The notes beneath the pieces are model-generated. The model was not told where the DNA came from and did not search any database. It worked only from the letters and a program-made list of their open reading frames with translations. Shown one piece after another: positions 8,493-17,447 of a stretch of DNA of 64,000 nucleotides. The stretch spans positions 1 through 64,000 of the forward strand of contig NZ_JPVQ01000001.1 in the NCBI RefSeq assembly GCF_000772965.1, given 5' to 3'. The stretch is from Ureibacillus massiliensis 4400831 = CIP 108448 = CCUG 49529. GTDB lineage: Bacteria; Bacillota; Bacilli; Bacillales_A; Planococcaceae. The stretch's first letter is position 1. Every line of letters starts with the position of its first letter. The position numbers were made by a program, and so were the translations under genes.

Positions 8493-9731
8493 GTGTATAA
8501 ATGTAATCAATCTCGATTAAAAGAATCACTTGAACAATTTAGTCGATTTGGTGCAACAGAAAATGGTGGAGTTACAAGACTTTCCTTATCAAAAGAAGAT
8601 ATTGAAGCAAGAAATTACTTTGCCGAATGCTGCAAGGAGCTAGGGATGGAGTTAGTAATAGACGATATGGCAAATATGTACGCTACTCTACCTGGAAAAA
8701 GAGACTTACCTCCAATTATGATGGGCTCCCACTTAGACTCAGTTGAAAAAGGTGGGCGTTTCGATGGTGTTTTAGGCGTATTAACAGCTCTAGAAGTAGT
8801 TAGAACGATTAAAGAAAATGATATAGAGTTAGAGCTTCCATTGACAATCGTTAATTTTACAAATGAAGAGGGCGCCCGCTTTGATCCAGCTATGATGAGC
8901 TCGGGTGTCATTACTAATAAATTTGATAAAGAAAAAATGCTTCAATCTACAGATAAAAATGGTATCACCTTTTTAGAGGCATTAAAGGAGAGCGGTTATG
9001 AAGGCAGTATCGATAACCGCCTAAAAGAGGCAACTGCTTTTCTTGAATTACACATTGAACAAGGTCCCATTTTAGAAGCAGAACAATTGGAAATTGGCGT
9101 TGTAGAGGGTGTACTTGGAATGTGCTGCTATGAGGTAAGTATAAGTGGCGAGTCAGATCATGCTGGAACAACACCAATGAAAATGCGTAAAGATCCACTA
9201 TTTTTAGCTACAAAATGTATTTCTACATTAATTGAACAACTTGGTAGTGTAGATGAGGAGCTTGTTTATACAATCGGCCGAGTCAATGTTTCACCAAATA
9301 TCCACACGGTTATTCCAAATAAGGTTGTTTTCACCATTGATGCGCGTCATAAAGATCCAAAGAAAATTAGCGAAGTTGAAGACATTATTCAAGCATTACC
9401 ATCTGAAGAAGCAGGGTGCTTCGTTCGAAAAGAAAAACTATGGGGGCGAGATACCGTAGATTTTGATTCGGAAATTTGTGATCAAATTGAACAAGCTTGC
9501 AATGGATATGGGTACTCATCAAAGCGCTTATATAGTGGTGCGGGACATGATGCCCAATATATCGCATCCATTGTGCCAACTGCGATGATTTTTGTCCCAA
9601 GCATAAATGGGAAAAGCCATTGTGAGGAAGAAGAAACAACTTACGAAGATTGTGCAAAAGGCGCAGATGTCTTAATCGAAACAGTTTTAAACTTACAAAC
9701 GAAATTCGCCATCAGTGAGGCTGCAATTTAA
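8493..9731 (+). CDS. M20 amidase: beta-ureidopropionase / N-carbamoyl amino acid hydrolase
   Basis: A 412-residue M20-family amidase of the hydantoinase/carbamoylase type. Metal-site motifs are intact: MGSHLDSVEKGGRFDG (about residues 75-90), NEEGARF (about 120) and LHIEQGPILE (about 185), then GHDAQ near the C terminus. In this pathway it would cleave N-carbamoyl-beta-alanine to beta-alanine, CO2 and ammonia. I chose GTG at 8493 because GGAGGGG lies 6 nt before it; the TTG at 8478 lies upstream of and overlaps that ribosome site. It heads a five-gene operon with dihydropyrimidinase, preT, preA and a small gene. Allantoate amidohydrolase is a related alternative, but the neighbours favour the pyrimidine role. 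Confidence 0.9.
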   Translation: MYKCNQSRLKESLEQFSRFGATENGGVTRLSLSKEDIEARNYFAECCKELGMELVIDDMANMYATLPGKRDLPPIMMGSHLDSVEKGGRFDGVLGVLTALEVVRTIKENDIELELPLTIVNFTNEEGARFDPAMMSSGVITNKFDKEKMLQSTDKNGITFLEALKESGYEGSIDNRLKEATAFLELHIEQGPILEAEQLEIGVVEGVLGMCCYEVSISGESDHAGTTPMKMRKDPLFLATKCISTLIEQLGSVDEELVYTIGRVNVSPNIHTVIPNKVVFTIDARHKDPKKISEVEDIIQALPSEEAGCFVRKEKLWGRDTVDFDSEICDQIEQACNGYGYSSKRLYSGAGHDAQYIASIVPTAMIFVPSINGKSHCEEEETTYEDCAKGADVLIETVLNLQTKFAISEAAI

Positions 9732-9837
9732 ATTTGAAACGCTTATGTATGCAAAAAGAGGCTCAGACGCTGGCTGTATGAATTCCTCCCGAAAACGCTA
9801 ATCATTCACAAAGCAAAATACGAAAGGAAGTATGTCC

Positions 9838-11256
9838 ATGACAAAGAAAATCATTAAAGGCGGTACAATCGCAACTGCCACAGATATTTTTGAGGGCGAT
9901 ATTTTAATTGAAGGTGAAAAAATCGTTCAGATTGGAAAGGACCTTTTAGACACAGAAGCTGAAATTATTGATGCAACAGGTAAATACGTATTCCCCGGAG
10001 GCATTGATCCCCATACCCATTTAGATATGCCTTTTAATAACACAGTAACTGATGATGATTGGGAATCTGGTACCATTGCTGCTGCGTTTGGTGGAACGAC
10101 TACTATTTTAGACTTTGCCTTAACAGCTGGTGAAACGAAATTATCAACGGCTGTTGAAAAATGGCATGAAAAAGCTACTGGTAAAGCAGTTATTGATTAT
10201 GGATTCCACCTAATGGTAACAGACTTAAACGAAGAAACGGAAAAAGAGCTTCCTCTATTACTAGAAAAAGAGGGCATTACTTCCATTAAGGTGTTTATGG
10301 CCTATGCTAAAGAATTTCAAGCTTCAGATAATACATTGTTTAAGGCGTTCAAGGCAGGGAAAGAAACAGGAGCGGTTGTCATGGTGCACTGTGAAAATGG
10401 TTCCGTTATAGACGAGCTTGTTGAAGCTGCCAAAAGGGCAGGGAACACAGCGCCAATTTACCATGCATTAACACGACCGCCGGAATTAGAAGGCGAGGCA
10501 ACAAAACGAGCAATTGAACTTGCACATGTAGCAGGCGCAAAACTGTATGTCGTTCATGTTACTTGTAAAGAAGCAGTAGATGAAATCGTAAAAGCACGTG
10601 AAAAAGGCTATGACGTTTATGGCGAAACTTGCCCTCCTTATCTTACTTTAGACCAATCACTACTCGCTCAACCAGGGTTTGAAGGTGCCAAATACGTTTG
10701 GTCACCACCACTTAGACCAAAATCTCATCAAGAACCCCTTTGGAATGCTTTAAAAGCAAAACAACTACAAACCATTGGCTCAGACCAATGTTCATTTAGC
10801 TTTAATGGTAAAAAACAATTGGGATTAAATGACTTCTCGAAAATACCAAATGGCGGTCCATTTATAGAGGATCGATTCACTGTTTTATATTCAGAAGGTG
10901 TAACTAAAGGAAGAATATCTATCAATGATTTCGTTGATGCAGTTTCAACGAGTGCCGCGAAAATTTTTGGGCTATTCCCGCAAAAAGGTACGATTGCAAT
11001 CGGCTCTGATGCGGACATCGTTATTTTTGATCCGAATGTAAAACGTATCATTTCAGCGGAAACACATCATATGAATGTCGATTACAATGCCTTTGAAGGA
11101 ATGGAAGTAACAGGCGAGCCAGTAAGTGTACTATTACGAGGAGAATTTATTGTGAAAGATAAAGAATTTGTAGGCACGATCGGTGGCGGTAAATATATTA
11201 AACGACCATTAAAGAAAAAAGCTGCTAGCACATTAGAAGCTGCTGTATCTAATTAA
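9838..11256 (+). CDS. hydA: Dihydropyrimidinase (D-hydantoinase)
   Basis: A 472-residue cyclic amidohydrolase. The zinc-binding HTHLDMPF segment (near residue 58) is followed by the IKVFMAYAKE segment carrying the carboxylated lysine. GETCPPYL and the late metal Asp in GSDQCSF complete the dihydropyrimidinase pattern. It opens dihydrouracil or dihydrothymine to the N-carbamoyl beta-amino acid. ATG at 9838 is favoured over 9832, since AGGAAG lies only about 2 nt before the earlier codon. The gene lies 106 nt after the carbamoylase and 26 nt before preT. 5-substituted hydantoins would be accepted by many homologues, but the PreT/PreA partners argue for pyrimidines. Confidence 0.93.
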   Translation: MTKKIIKGGTIATATDIFEGDILIEGEKIVQIGKDLLDTEAEIIDATGKYVFPGGIDPHTHLDMPFNNTVTDDDWESGTIAAAFGGTTTILDFALTAGETKLSTAVEKWHEKATGKAVIDYGFHLMVTDLNEETEKELPLLLEKEGITSIKVFMAYAKEFQASDNTLFKAFKAGKETGAVVMVHCENGSVIDELVEAAKRAGNTAPIYHALTRPPELEGEATKRAIELAHVAGAKLYVVHVTCKEAVDEIVKAREKGYDVYGETCPPYLTLDQSLLAQPGFEGAKYVWSPPLRPKSHQEPLWNALKAKQLQTIGSDQCSFSFNGKKQLGLNDFSKIPNGGPFIEDRFTVLYSEGVTKGRISINDFVDAVSTSAAKIFGLFPQKGTIAIGSDADIVIFDPNVKRIISAETHHMNVDYNAFEGMEVTGEPVSVLLRGEFIVKDKEFVGTIGGGKYIKRPLKKKAASTLEAAVSN

Positions 11257-11282
11257 CGTGTTGCCTAAAAGGAGGGGGATAT

Positions 11283-12644
11283 ATGAGCAGTATAACTGGT
11301 GGAATGATTTCTCCAAATCTAAAGGAGAATTTTGAAGAAATCTATAAAGGAATGACGAAAACAGAAGCCATCGTCGAAGCAAATCGATGTCTTTATTGCT
11401 ACGATGCACCTTGTATAAAAGCATGTCCTACGGGAATTCAAATACCGAAATTTATTAAAAAAATAGCTTCAAATAACCTAAAAGGATCGGCCAAAACCAT
11501 TTTAGAAGCAAATCCACTTGGTGCAAGTTGTGCGCGGGTATGTCCAACTGAAGAATTATGTGAAGGTGCTTGTGTATTGAACGATATATCGAAACCGATT
11601 GAAATCGGAAATCTACAACGGTATGCAACGGATTATGCAATGAAACAAAATAAACCATTATTTGAAGCAGGCATAAACAATGGGAAAACAGTTGCGATTA
11701 TCGGAAGTGGACCTGCTGGATTATCTGCTGCAAGAGAGTTAAGTCGCCTAGGCTACAAAGTAACCATTTTTGAAGCTGAAAGTGAAGCAGGAGGACTAGG
11801 TCGTTATGGTATTGTGTCCTTCCGACTTCCTAGAACTGTAGTTGATTGGGAGGTCAAACAAATAGAGAAATTGGGCGTCGAAATTAAAACAAATTGTCGT
11901 GTTGGTGAAGACGTTTCTGTAGAAGAAATAGTCAACAATCATGATCGTATTGTACTTGCAATTGGTATGAGCAGTGTTCCGAATTTAGATATTGATGGTG
12001 AGCAACTAAAGGGTGTTTATGATGCAATTGAATTTGTAAAGGATACAAAAATAAACGAACCAACAGAAGATATTAGAGGTAAGAAGGTAGCTGTAATTGG
12101 TGCTGGAAATACTGCGATTGATGCTGCAACTTCTGCAGTAAGATTAGGTGCTTCTAATGTACAGATTATTTATCGAAGAACGAAAACGGAAATGACAGCC
12201 TACCAGTTTGAATATGAGTTTGCAAAGCAAGATGGGGTCGAATTTAGATGGCTAACCGCTCCTGTTGAAATTATAGGTGAAGATAGCCAAGTGAAAGGTT
12301 TAAAATGCACGGAAATGACATTAGGCGAAGTAGGTCCAGATGGTAGACAAAAACCAATACCAGTTGAAGGCTCTGAATTTACCCTTGAAGTGGATTTGGT
12401 CATTAAAGCTATCGGGCAATCCCGCTACGAAAATTTAATTAAAGCATTTGGATTGAAAAGTGTCCGAGGCGTTGTTCAAGTAGATGAAGCATTAAAAACC
12501 TCTCAAGAAAAAATCTACGCCTGTGGAGATGTTATTTTTGGCAATGGACAAGGAGAAGCGATGGTAGTTTCTGCTGTAGAGCAAGGAAAAACAGTGGCTG
12601 GCGCAATTCATCAATCATTTCGATTACAGACGGAAATTGCTTAG
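11283..12644 (+). CDS. preT: NAD-dependent dihydropyrimidine dehydrogenase subunit PreT
   Basis: A 453-residue flavoprotein subunit matching PreT. The N-terminal cysteine clusters (CLYCYDAPCIKACP and CARVCPTEELCEGAC) bind Fe-S centres. They are followed by an FAD Rossmann motif (IIGSGPAGLSAARELSRLGY, near residue 140) and an NAD motif (VIGAGNTAIDAATSAVRLGA, near 270). With PreA it reduces uracil or thymine using NADH in the cytoplasm. ATG start after GGAGGGGGATAT. The stop is 17 nt before preA. It is slightly longer than the E. coli protein, but all motifs are in order. The glutamate synthase small subunit is a structural relative; the preA neighbour settles the assignment. Confidence 0.95.
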   Translation: MSSITGGMISPNLKENFEEIYKGMTKTEAIVEANRCLYCYDAPCIKACPTGIQIPKFIKKIASNNLKGSAKTILEANPLGASCARVCPTEELCEGACVLNDISKPIEIGNLQRYATDYAMKQNKPLFEAGINNGKTVAIIGSGPAGLSAARELSRLGYKVTIFEAESEAGGLGRYGIVSFRLPRTVVDWEVKQIEKLGVEIKTNCRVGEDVSVEEIVNNHDRIVLAIGMSSVPNLDIDGEQLKGVYDAIEFVKDTKINEPTEDIRGKKVAVIGAGNTAIDAATSAVRLGASNVQIIYRRTKTEMTAYQFEYEFAKQDGVEFRWLTAPVEIIGEDSQVKGLKCTEMTLGEVGPDGRQKPIPVEGSEFTLEVDLVIKAIGQSRYENLIKAFGLKSVRGVVQVDEALKTSQEKIYACGDVIFGNGQGEAMVVSAVEQGKTVAGAIHQSFRLQTEIA

Positions 12645-12661
12645 AAAAGGAGGGAAAGTGT

Positions 12662-13942
12662 ATGGCAGATTTAAGTATTAATTTAGCGGGAATAAGATCG
12701 CCTAATCCTTTCTGGTTAGCCTCTGCACCACCGACAAACTCTGGCTATCAAGTTCAAAGAGCATTTGAAGCAGGATGGGGAGGTGTCGTTTGGAAAACAC
12801 TTGGTGATCCAATTTTAAATACTTCCTCACGCTTTGCGGCCGTCAATTTTAATGGGCAGCGAGTGGCGGGCTTTAACAATATTGAACTGATTACAGATAG
12901 ACCAATTGAAGTGAACTTGAAAGAAATCTATGAAACGAAGAAACTATTTCCGGACCGAGCTATTGTTGTTTCATTAATGGTGGAACCAATCCAAGATAAA
13001 TGGCATGAAATAGTTAAACGTGTGCAGGATGTGGGCGTTGATGGCTTCGAGTTAAACTTTGGCTGTCCCCATGGTATGGCTGAGCGTGGTATGGGCGCTG
13101 CTTCAGGTCAAGTACCGGAGCTAGTTGAAAAGCAAACCTATTGGGCAAAAGAAGTAGCTGAGGTTCCAGTCATTGTTAAGCTAACACCGAACATTACGGA
13201 TATAACGGTAACAGCGGAAGCGGCGGTACAAGGTGGTGCTGATGCTATTAGTATGATCAACACGATTAATAGTTTAGCAGGTGTTGATTTAGACAGTTGG
13301 AACACGATTCCCCATGTTGGAGGAAAAGGTGCACATGGTGGGTATTGTGGTCCTGCAGTTAAGCCAATTGCCTTAAATATGGTTGGTGAATGTGCACGAA
13401 GCCCCTATATTAATGTACCGATTTCAGGCATTGGTGGAGTCTCTAATTGGCAGGATGCGGCTGAATTTTTACTAATGGGTGCAACGGGTGTGCAAGTATG
13501 TACTGCTGCTATGCATCACGGCTTTAGCATTGTAGAAGATATGATTGATGGTTTAAATAATTACCTTGATGATAAAGGAATCACTTCAGTGATGGATATC
13601 GTCGGTAAAACAGTACCGAAGTATTCTGACTGGGGAGATTTAGATCTAAACTATAAAGTAGTTGCAAAAATAAACAATGATGTATGTATTAACTGCAATA
13701 AATGCCATATTGCTTGTGAAGATACATCTCATCAATGTATTGAAATGCTTACTGGTACAGATGGTAAGCCAATGCTAAAAGTTCGTGAAGAAGATTGTGT
13801 TGGCTGTAATTTATGCTCCATAGTTTGTCCAGTCGATGGCGCCATTGACATGATTGAGGTGAAAAATACGTTACCAAGTATGACGTGGAATCAAAGACAA
13901 GCTATGGTTGGTCGTTACACAATTGATAAGATTGCAAAATAA
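12662..13942 (+). CDS. preA: NAD-dependent dihydropyrimidine dehydrogenase subunit PreA
   Basis: A 426-residue FMN/Fe-S subunit. The N-terminal dihydroorotate-dehydrogenase-like barrel (residues 1 to about 320) contains FELNFGCPHGMAERGMGAASG, with the catalytic-loop cysteine. The C terminus has two ferredoxin clusters (CINCNKCHIACEDTSHQC and CVGCNLCSIVCP). PreA binds the pyrimidine and receives electrons from PreT. It is the fourth gene of the operon, 22 nt before a small unknown gene. All expected domains are present and uninterrupted, so an active enzyme is expected. Confidence 0.95.
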   Translation: MADLSINLAGIRSPNPFWLASAPPTNSGYQVQRAFEAGWGGVVWKTLGDPILNTSSRFAAVNFNGQRVAGFNNIELITDRPIEVNLKEIYETKKLFPDRAIVVSLMVEPIQDKWHEIVKRVQDVGVDGFELNFGCPHGMAERGMGAASGQVPELVEKQTYWAKEVAEVPVIVKLTPNITDITVTAEAAVQGGADAISMINTINSLAGVDLDSWNTIPHVGGKGAHGGYCGPAVKPIALNMVGECARSPYINVPISGIGGVSNWQDAAEFLLMGATGVQVCTAAMHHGFSIVEDMIDGLNNYLDDKGITSVMDIVGKTVPKYSDWGDLDLNYKVVAKINNDVCINCNKCHIACEDTSHQCIEMLTGTDGKPMLKVREEDCVGCNLCSIVCPVDGAIDMIEVKNTLPSMTWNQRQAMVGRYTIDKIAK

Positions 13943-13964
13943 TCGACAGTGGGAGGTATAAGCG

Positions 13965-14174
13965 ATGTCTGAATATCTTGAATTTGTTGAGGAGAAAAAC
14001 AAAATCGAGCGCTACTTTGAGGAAGGTTATGAAATTCACAGTATAACTGAAAACTTTAGCGGCACCCTGATTGAATTTACCTCTCCAAAATTAGAAGGTA
14101 AAGATTTTATTCAAATACTACTCGTCACACCTGAAGCCCGAAAGTATATTGCAACGAAATTAATGGTTTCGTAG
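13965..14174 (+). CDS. Unknown 69-residue protein of the pyrimidine operon
   Basis: The last gene of the pyrimidine-degradation operon, starting at ATG behind GGGAGG and 22 nt after preA. The acidic N-terminal helix (EFVEEKNKIERYFEEGYEI) is followed by a beta-rich part with GTLIEFTSPKLEGKDFIQIL and a C terminus with TPEARKYIATKLM. It has no signal peptide, membrane helix or cysteine. I do not recognise the family. Tight coupling to preA, and the terminator right after it, argue that it serves the pathway, perhaps as an assembly or stability factor for PreTA or as a small sensor. That is only a guess. Confidence 0.7.
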   Translation: MSEYLEFVEEKNKIERYFEEGYEIHSITENFSGTLIEFTSPKLEGKDFIQILLVTPEARKYIATKLMVS

Positions 14175-14227
14175 AGTATGTAAGAGTTGCTTCATAGGTA
14201 CATTTCCCAATTTCCCCTTAAAATAAT

Positions 14228-14270
14228 GTGAACCCTAACGATTTTTTATATCGGTATGGGTTCATTTTTT
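14228..14270 (+). terminator. Terminator of the pyrimidine operon
   Basis: A GTGAACCC / GGGTTCAT outer stem and a mismatched inner stem are followed by TTTTTT. It lies 54 nt after the last gene of the operon. Confidence 0.75.
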
Positions 14271-14406
14271 ATTTAAAATCGCCTATTTTTCCCTGTTTTA
14301 AAATAAACGAATCTCTAGGACAACCTAATTACAACTAGACCGAATAGAATGAGAAAAATAAACAATGCTATCAATGTAACATTCCAATTCAAAATGAGGT
14401 GTTCCA

Positions 14407-14748
14407 TTGAAATTACTCGTAATTGGTTCTATTCTATTTGGCGCAATCGTGTTTGCTTTATTGCCCATACTATCAACGTACTTTTTTCAACCAAGTTTAA
14501 AGGATAGTATTAAATTTAATGTTTATTTTCTTCCACTCAATTTTTTAGGGAATGTAGTGTTAGCCTGGGGATTCATACAAGGTGCCAAACTATTTGGAAA
14601 TACAGTAATGCTATCTGGAATACAATTAGGTACTAATGCAATTATTGTTACAGCATTATCCATTTTAGTTTTACATCAAAAGATTTCTATGTACTCCATC
14701 CTAGGCATTGTTTTAATTGTAATCGGAACAGTCCTATTAAATAAATAA
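14407..14748 (+). CDS. Small DMT/EamA-like membrane protein
   Basis: A 113-residue protein with four hydrophobic helices (about 3-23, 38-60, 66-88 and 92-111). The last helix ends in GIVLIVIGTVLL, a pattern common to the drug/metabolite transporter superfamily. It is the size of a small multidrug-resistance protein but lacks the conserved helix-1 glutamate of that family. It therefore looks more like a half-sized EamA-type protein that would dimerise. The start is TTG behind AATGAGGTG. It is monocistronic between terminators. The substrate is unknown. Confidence 0.6.
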   Translation: MKLLVIGSILFGAIVFALLPILSTYFFQPSLKDSIKFNVYFLPLNFLGNVVLAWGFIQGAKLFGNTVMLSGIQLGTNAIIVTALSILVLHQKISMYSILGIVLIVIGTVLLNK

Positions 14749-14749
14749 A

Positions 14750-14780
14750 AAATGGTTGCGTAATAAATGCGCAACCATTT
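14750..14780. terminator. Bidirectional terminator
   Basis: An 11-bp perfect stem (14750-14760 with 14770-14780) lies between two convergent genes. A-rich on the left and T-containing on the right, it can serve both. Confidence 0.8.
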
Positions 14781-14789
14781 GTACTTCTA

Positions 14790-16781
14790 TTATATTTTAA
14801 ATTTACTTACAGCGACAGTTAGCTCAGTGCTTAAGTTATTCAATTGTTCAGAGGCTTCTGCAACAGATTGAATTGCTGTTAATTGCTCATCACTTGATGC
14901 GCTTACTTCCTCACATGCAGCCGCAGTCGATTGAGCGGTCATGGACATTTCTTTAATAGTATTAACAACCTGATCTTTATACTTCACTATTCCATTCATT
15001 TCAGTCGTTAAATTGTCGAATGTTTCTTCCATATTTTCAATAAATGTTGAAATGTTTTCAAATAGAGAACCAGTCTCCTTAACCACAACACCTTGATTTT
15101 GGAATGTATTTTGCATTTCGTTCATTTGTGTTGTGACCTGTAAAGAGTCATTTTGTAGCTGTTGAATCGTTATTTTTACTTTTTCAGTTGCACTCGCAGA
15201 CTGCTCAGCTAATTTGCGAACTTCTTCTGCCACAACTGCAAAGCCTTTACCGTGCTCACCTGCACGAGCTGCTTCAATACTTGCGTTTAATGCGAGTAAA
15301 TTTGTTTGTGCTGAAATCTCAGAAATTGTATCCATAACTGAACCAATATCAGATACCTTTAGCTTCAATGTGTCAACGGCTTTTGCCATTTGTTTTAATT
15401 CATCTTGAGAATGACCAAATGAACCGAAAAGCTCTGACATTTTATCTCGACCGACGTCGTTTAATTTATTTGCTTTCATAGTAATATCATGTAAAGCAGT
15501 AGTTTGGTTTGTCATTTCGTTTATTTTCTCACCAAGCATTGATGATGAATCAGTTACTGCATCGGCATTTTCGGATGATGTTGTTGCGCCAATAGCAATA
15601 TCATTAACTGCCCTTGATACTTCCATACTTGATGCACTTGTTTCCTCAGCCAATGCACTTAAATGATGAGAGCGTTCTTCGACATGATTGGATGAATCCT
15701 TCACAACACTAATAATCTTTTTCATATTTTCAAGCATGTCATTAAAGTGCTGTGATAAGCGACCGATTTCATCGTTTGAATTGACGTCAATTTTAACAGT
15801 TAAATCACCTTCGGCAACTTGTCCCATTAAAGAACCTAAAGTATTAATCGGTTTTAAAGTTTTTGTAATAAAGAAATAAAGAATTACAAAGGTAATGACT
15901 AAAATTACTACTGCAAAGATAATAATCAACACTTGAATGCTGTTAGCAGTACCTTGTAATTGATCCGTTTGATAGATAGATCCAACAGTCCAACCTAATT
16001 CAGGCATTTTATGATACACAATCACTGATCCTTTTCCATCAATGGAAGTATGTAATGAGCTTGTTTCAGTAGTGTCTGAAAGGATATGAGTAACATATTC
16101 TTCACCACTTAAGTTCTCACCGAATTGTGAAGGGTGAACAATAGCTGTTCCTGTTTCGTCTAAAATAATAGGGTAGCCTTCGTAACCAAGATTTATAGAA
16201 GAAATCATGTCTGTTAAGCTAGATAATAAAATATCCACACCAATAACACCGACAACTTCATTTCCGTTCATCACAGCTTTCGAGCCAGCAATTGCATATT
16301 CTCCAGTAGAAGAATCCACATATGGAGCAGACCAAATGACTTCATTTGGGTTACTCATCGCATCGGTAAACCACGAACGTGAGTTTACATCTAAATCAAA
16401 AATTGCATCAAAGTGAGGTTCCGTAATGATTTTTTCACCAGTAGTGAAGTAAATCGAAGAAGCAGAATCATAAATTGATAAATAATTTGCCAATTCTTCA
16501 CGATAAGCTCGGTCTGCTTCGTCATTGTATTCAGTAGAATTCTCAAAGTAATTTAGCACTTCTTTTGACGATGCCATTTTTAGTATGCTATTTTCATGCC
16601 CTTCTAAAAAGGTATTGATAGAATTAGATAATTCATCAACTAGTATTTTGCTTTGTTCTATTACACTTTCCTCAGTTTTAGAAGAAATAGTTAAGGAAGT
16701 AGCTGTAGCAAGCGATCCTAAACCGAGTAATATAACAATCAAAACTATGGCGATGATTCGCCATCGAATAGAATTTTTCAA
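14790..16781 (-). CDS. Methyl-accepting chemotaxis protein with dCache sensor
   Basis: A 663-residue chemoreceptor. An N-terminal membrane helix (about residues 7-28) is followed by an extracellular sensor of the double-Cache type (about 35-270, containing [20 protein letters not shown]). A second membrane helix (about 282-305), a HAMP linker and a long cytoplasmic signalling domain follow. The hairpin tip carries [21 protein letters not shown] start it at TTG 16781, because GGAGG lies 7 nt upstream on the coding strand; the ATG at 16820 lacks a ribosome site. A weak sigma-D-like element (CTAAA at 16861-16865 with an ATAT block near 16840, minus strand) lies upstream. The ligand cannot be read from sequence; amino or organic acids are common for this sensor type. 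Confidence 0.92.
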   Translation of the reverse strand: MKNSIRWRIIAIVLIVILLGLGSLATATSLTISSKTEESVIEQSKILVDELSNSINTFLEGHENSILKMASSKEVLNYFENSTEYNDEADRAYREELANYLSIYDSASSIYFTTGEKIITEPHFDAIFDLDVNSRSWFTDAMSNPNEVIWSAPYVDSSTGEYAIAGSKAVMNGNEVVGVIGVDILLSSLTDMISSINLGYEGYPIILDETGTAIVHPSQFGENLSGEEYVTHILSDTTETSSLHTSIDGKGSVIVYHKMPELGWTVGSIYQTDQLQGTANSIQVLIIIFAVVILVITFVILYFFITKTLKPINTLGSLMGQVAEGDLTVKIDVNSNDEIGRLSQHFNDMLENMKKIISVVKDSSNHVEERSHHLSALAEETSASSMEVSRAVNDIAIGATTSSENADAVTDSSSMLGEKINEMTNQTTALHDITMKANKLNDVGRDKMSELFGSFGHSQDELKQMAKAVDTLKLKVSDIGSVMDTISEISAQTNLLALNASIEAARAGEHGKGFAVVAEEVRKLAEQSASATEKVKITIQQLQNDSLQVTTQMNEMQNTFQNQGVVVKETGSLFENISTFIENMEETFDNLTTEMNGIVKYKDQVVNTIKEMSMTAQSTAAACEEVSASSDEQLTAIQSVAEASEQLNNLSTELTVAVSKFKI

Positions 16782-17447
16782 AGCCTCCACCTCCAAATTA
16801 TTACCATATAATTTTAACATAATAGAGCATGTCTCTGAATATGTCCGGAGTAGTGACGTGTTTAGTTTCTAAAATAAGAATTATCGAAAAATTGTAACTT
16901 TATACTCATGTAATTGGTAAATAATACATCCGAAATGATAATTGTCTGAATTTTTAGTAATATATTAATAGATTTTAATTTTGAAAGATGGATTTTAGTT
17001 TTCATTTTTGTACTAGGGGGTTCATCTGAATAGTATTTCGAAATAATTTGATTGAAAATTCAGAAAAATATTGACTTAACGTAATGTGGTATTTAATATA
17101 TATTTAACAGCTCATGGGAAGTTACTGGAATTTATCATTATCGATATTCTCAATAAAATTAAATAAATCGCGGTTTTTTTGCGATAAAGGAACATGTCAG
17201 TTTCTTTATATAACCATTAAAACTTAGCATGATGAACCAATTAGCTTAATTGTAAAAAAGCTGATTAGTTTGTTGATGCTAAGTTTTTTTATTGGAGGTG
17301 AAAAGTAAAACGCTATCTGCAAGTGATGTAAGCGAGCAAAGAATAACACATCGACAAAGTTTTAAAAACGGTTACATATCCTTGTAGACTAGTACGTAAA
17401 TTTCTCAAAAATCCAAAAGTAAAATAAAAAATAGGGGAGAGAATTTT
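16782..17447. other. Long AT-rich intergenic region with orphan terminator
   Basis: About 665 nt between the divergent chemoreceptor and zinc alcohol dehydrogenase genes. It holds the receptor promoter, a long orphan hairpin with a T run (17221-17290) and about 160 nt of leader before the dehydrogenase. No credible gene is seen. A 29-codon frame from 17299 (GTG) is too short and lacks independent support. Confidence 0.5.
17221..17290 (+). terminator. Long orphan terminator-like hairpin
   Basis: A 10-bp outer stem (17221-17230 with 17275-17284) is extended by an imperfect inner stem ending in AGCTT/AAGCT. TTTTTTT follows. No plus-strand gene lies upstream for over 400 nt, so it may end a small RNA or act as an attenuator for the downstream dehydrogenase. 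Confidence 0.6.

Noticed and set aside
17299-17388. 29-codon frame after the orphan terminator, GTG overlapping a GGAGGTG block
   Set aside because: The GGAGGTG overlaps the start codon rather than preceding it; too short and unsupported. Could be a leader peptide but nothing proves it.
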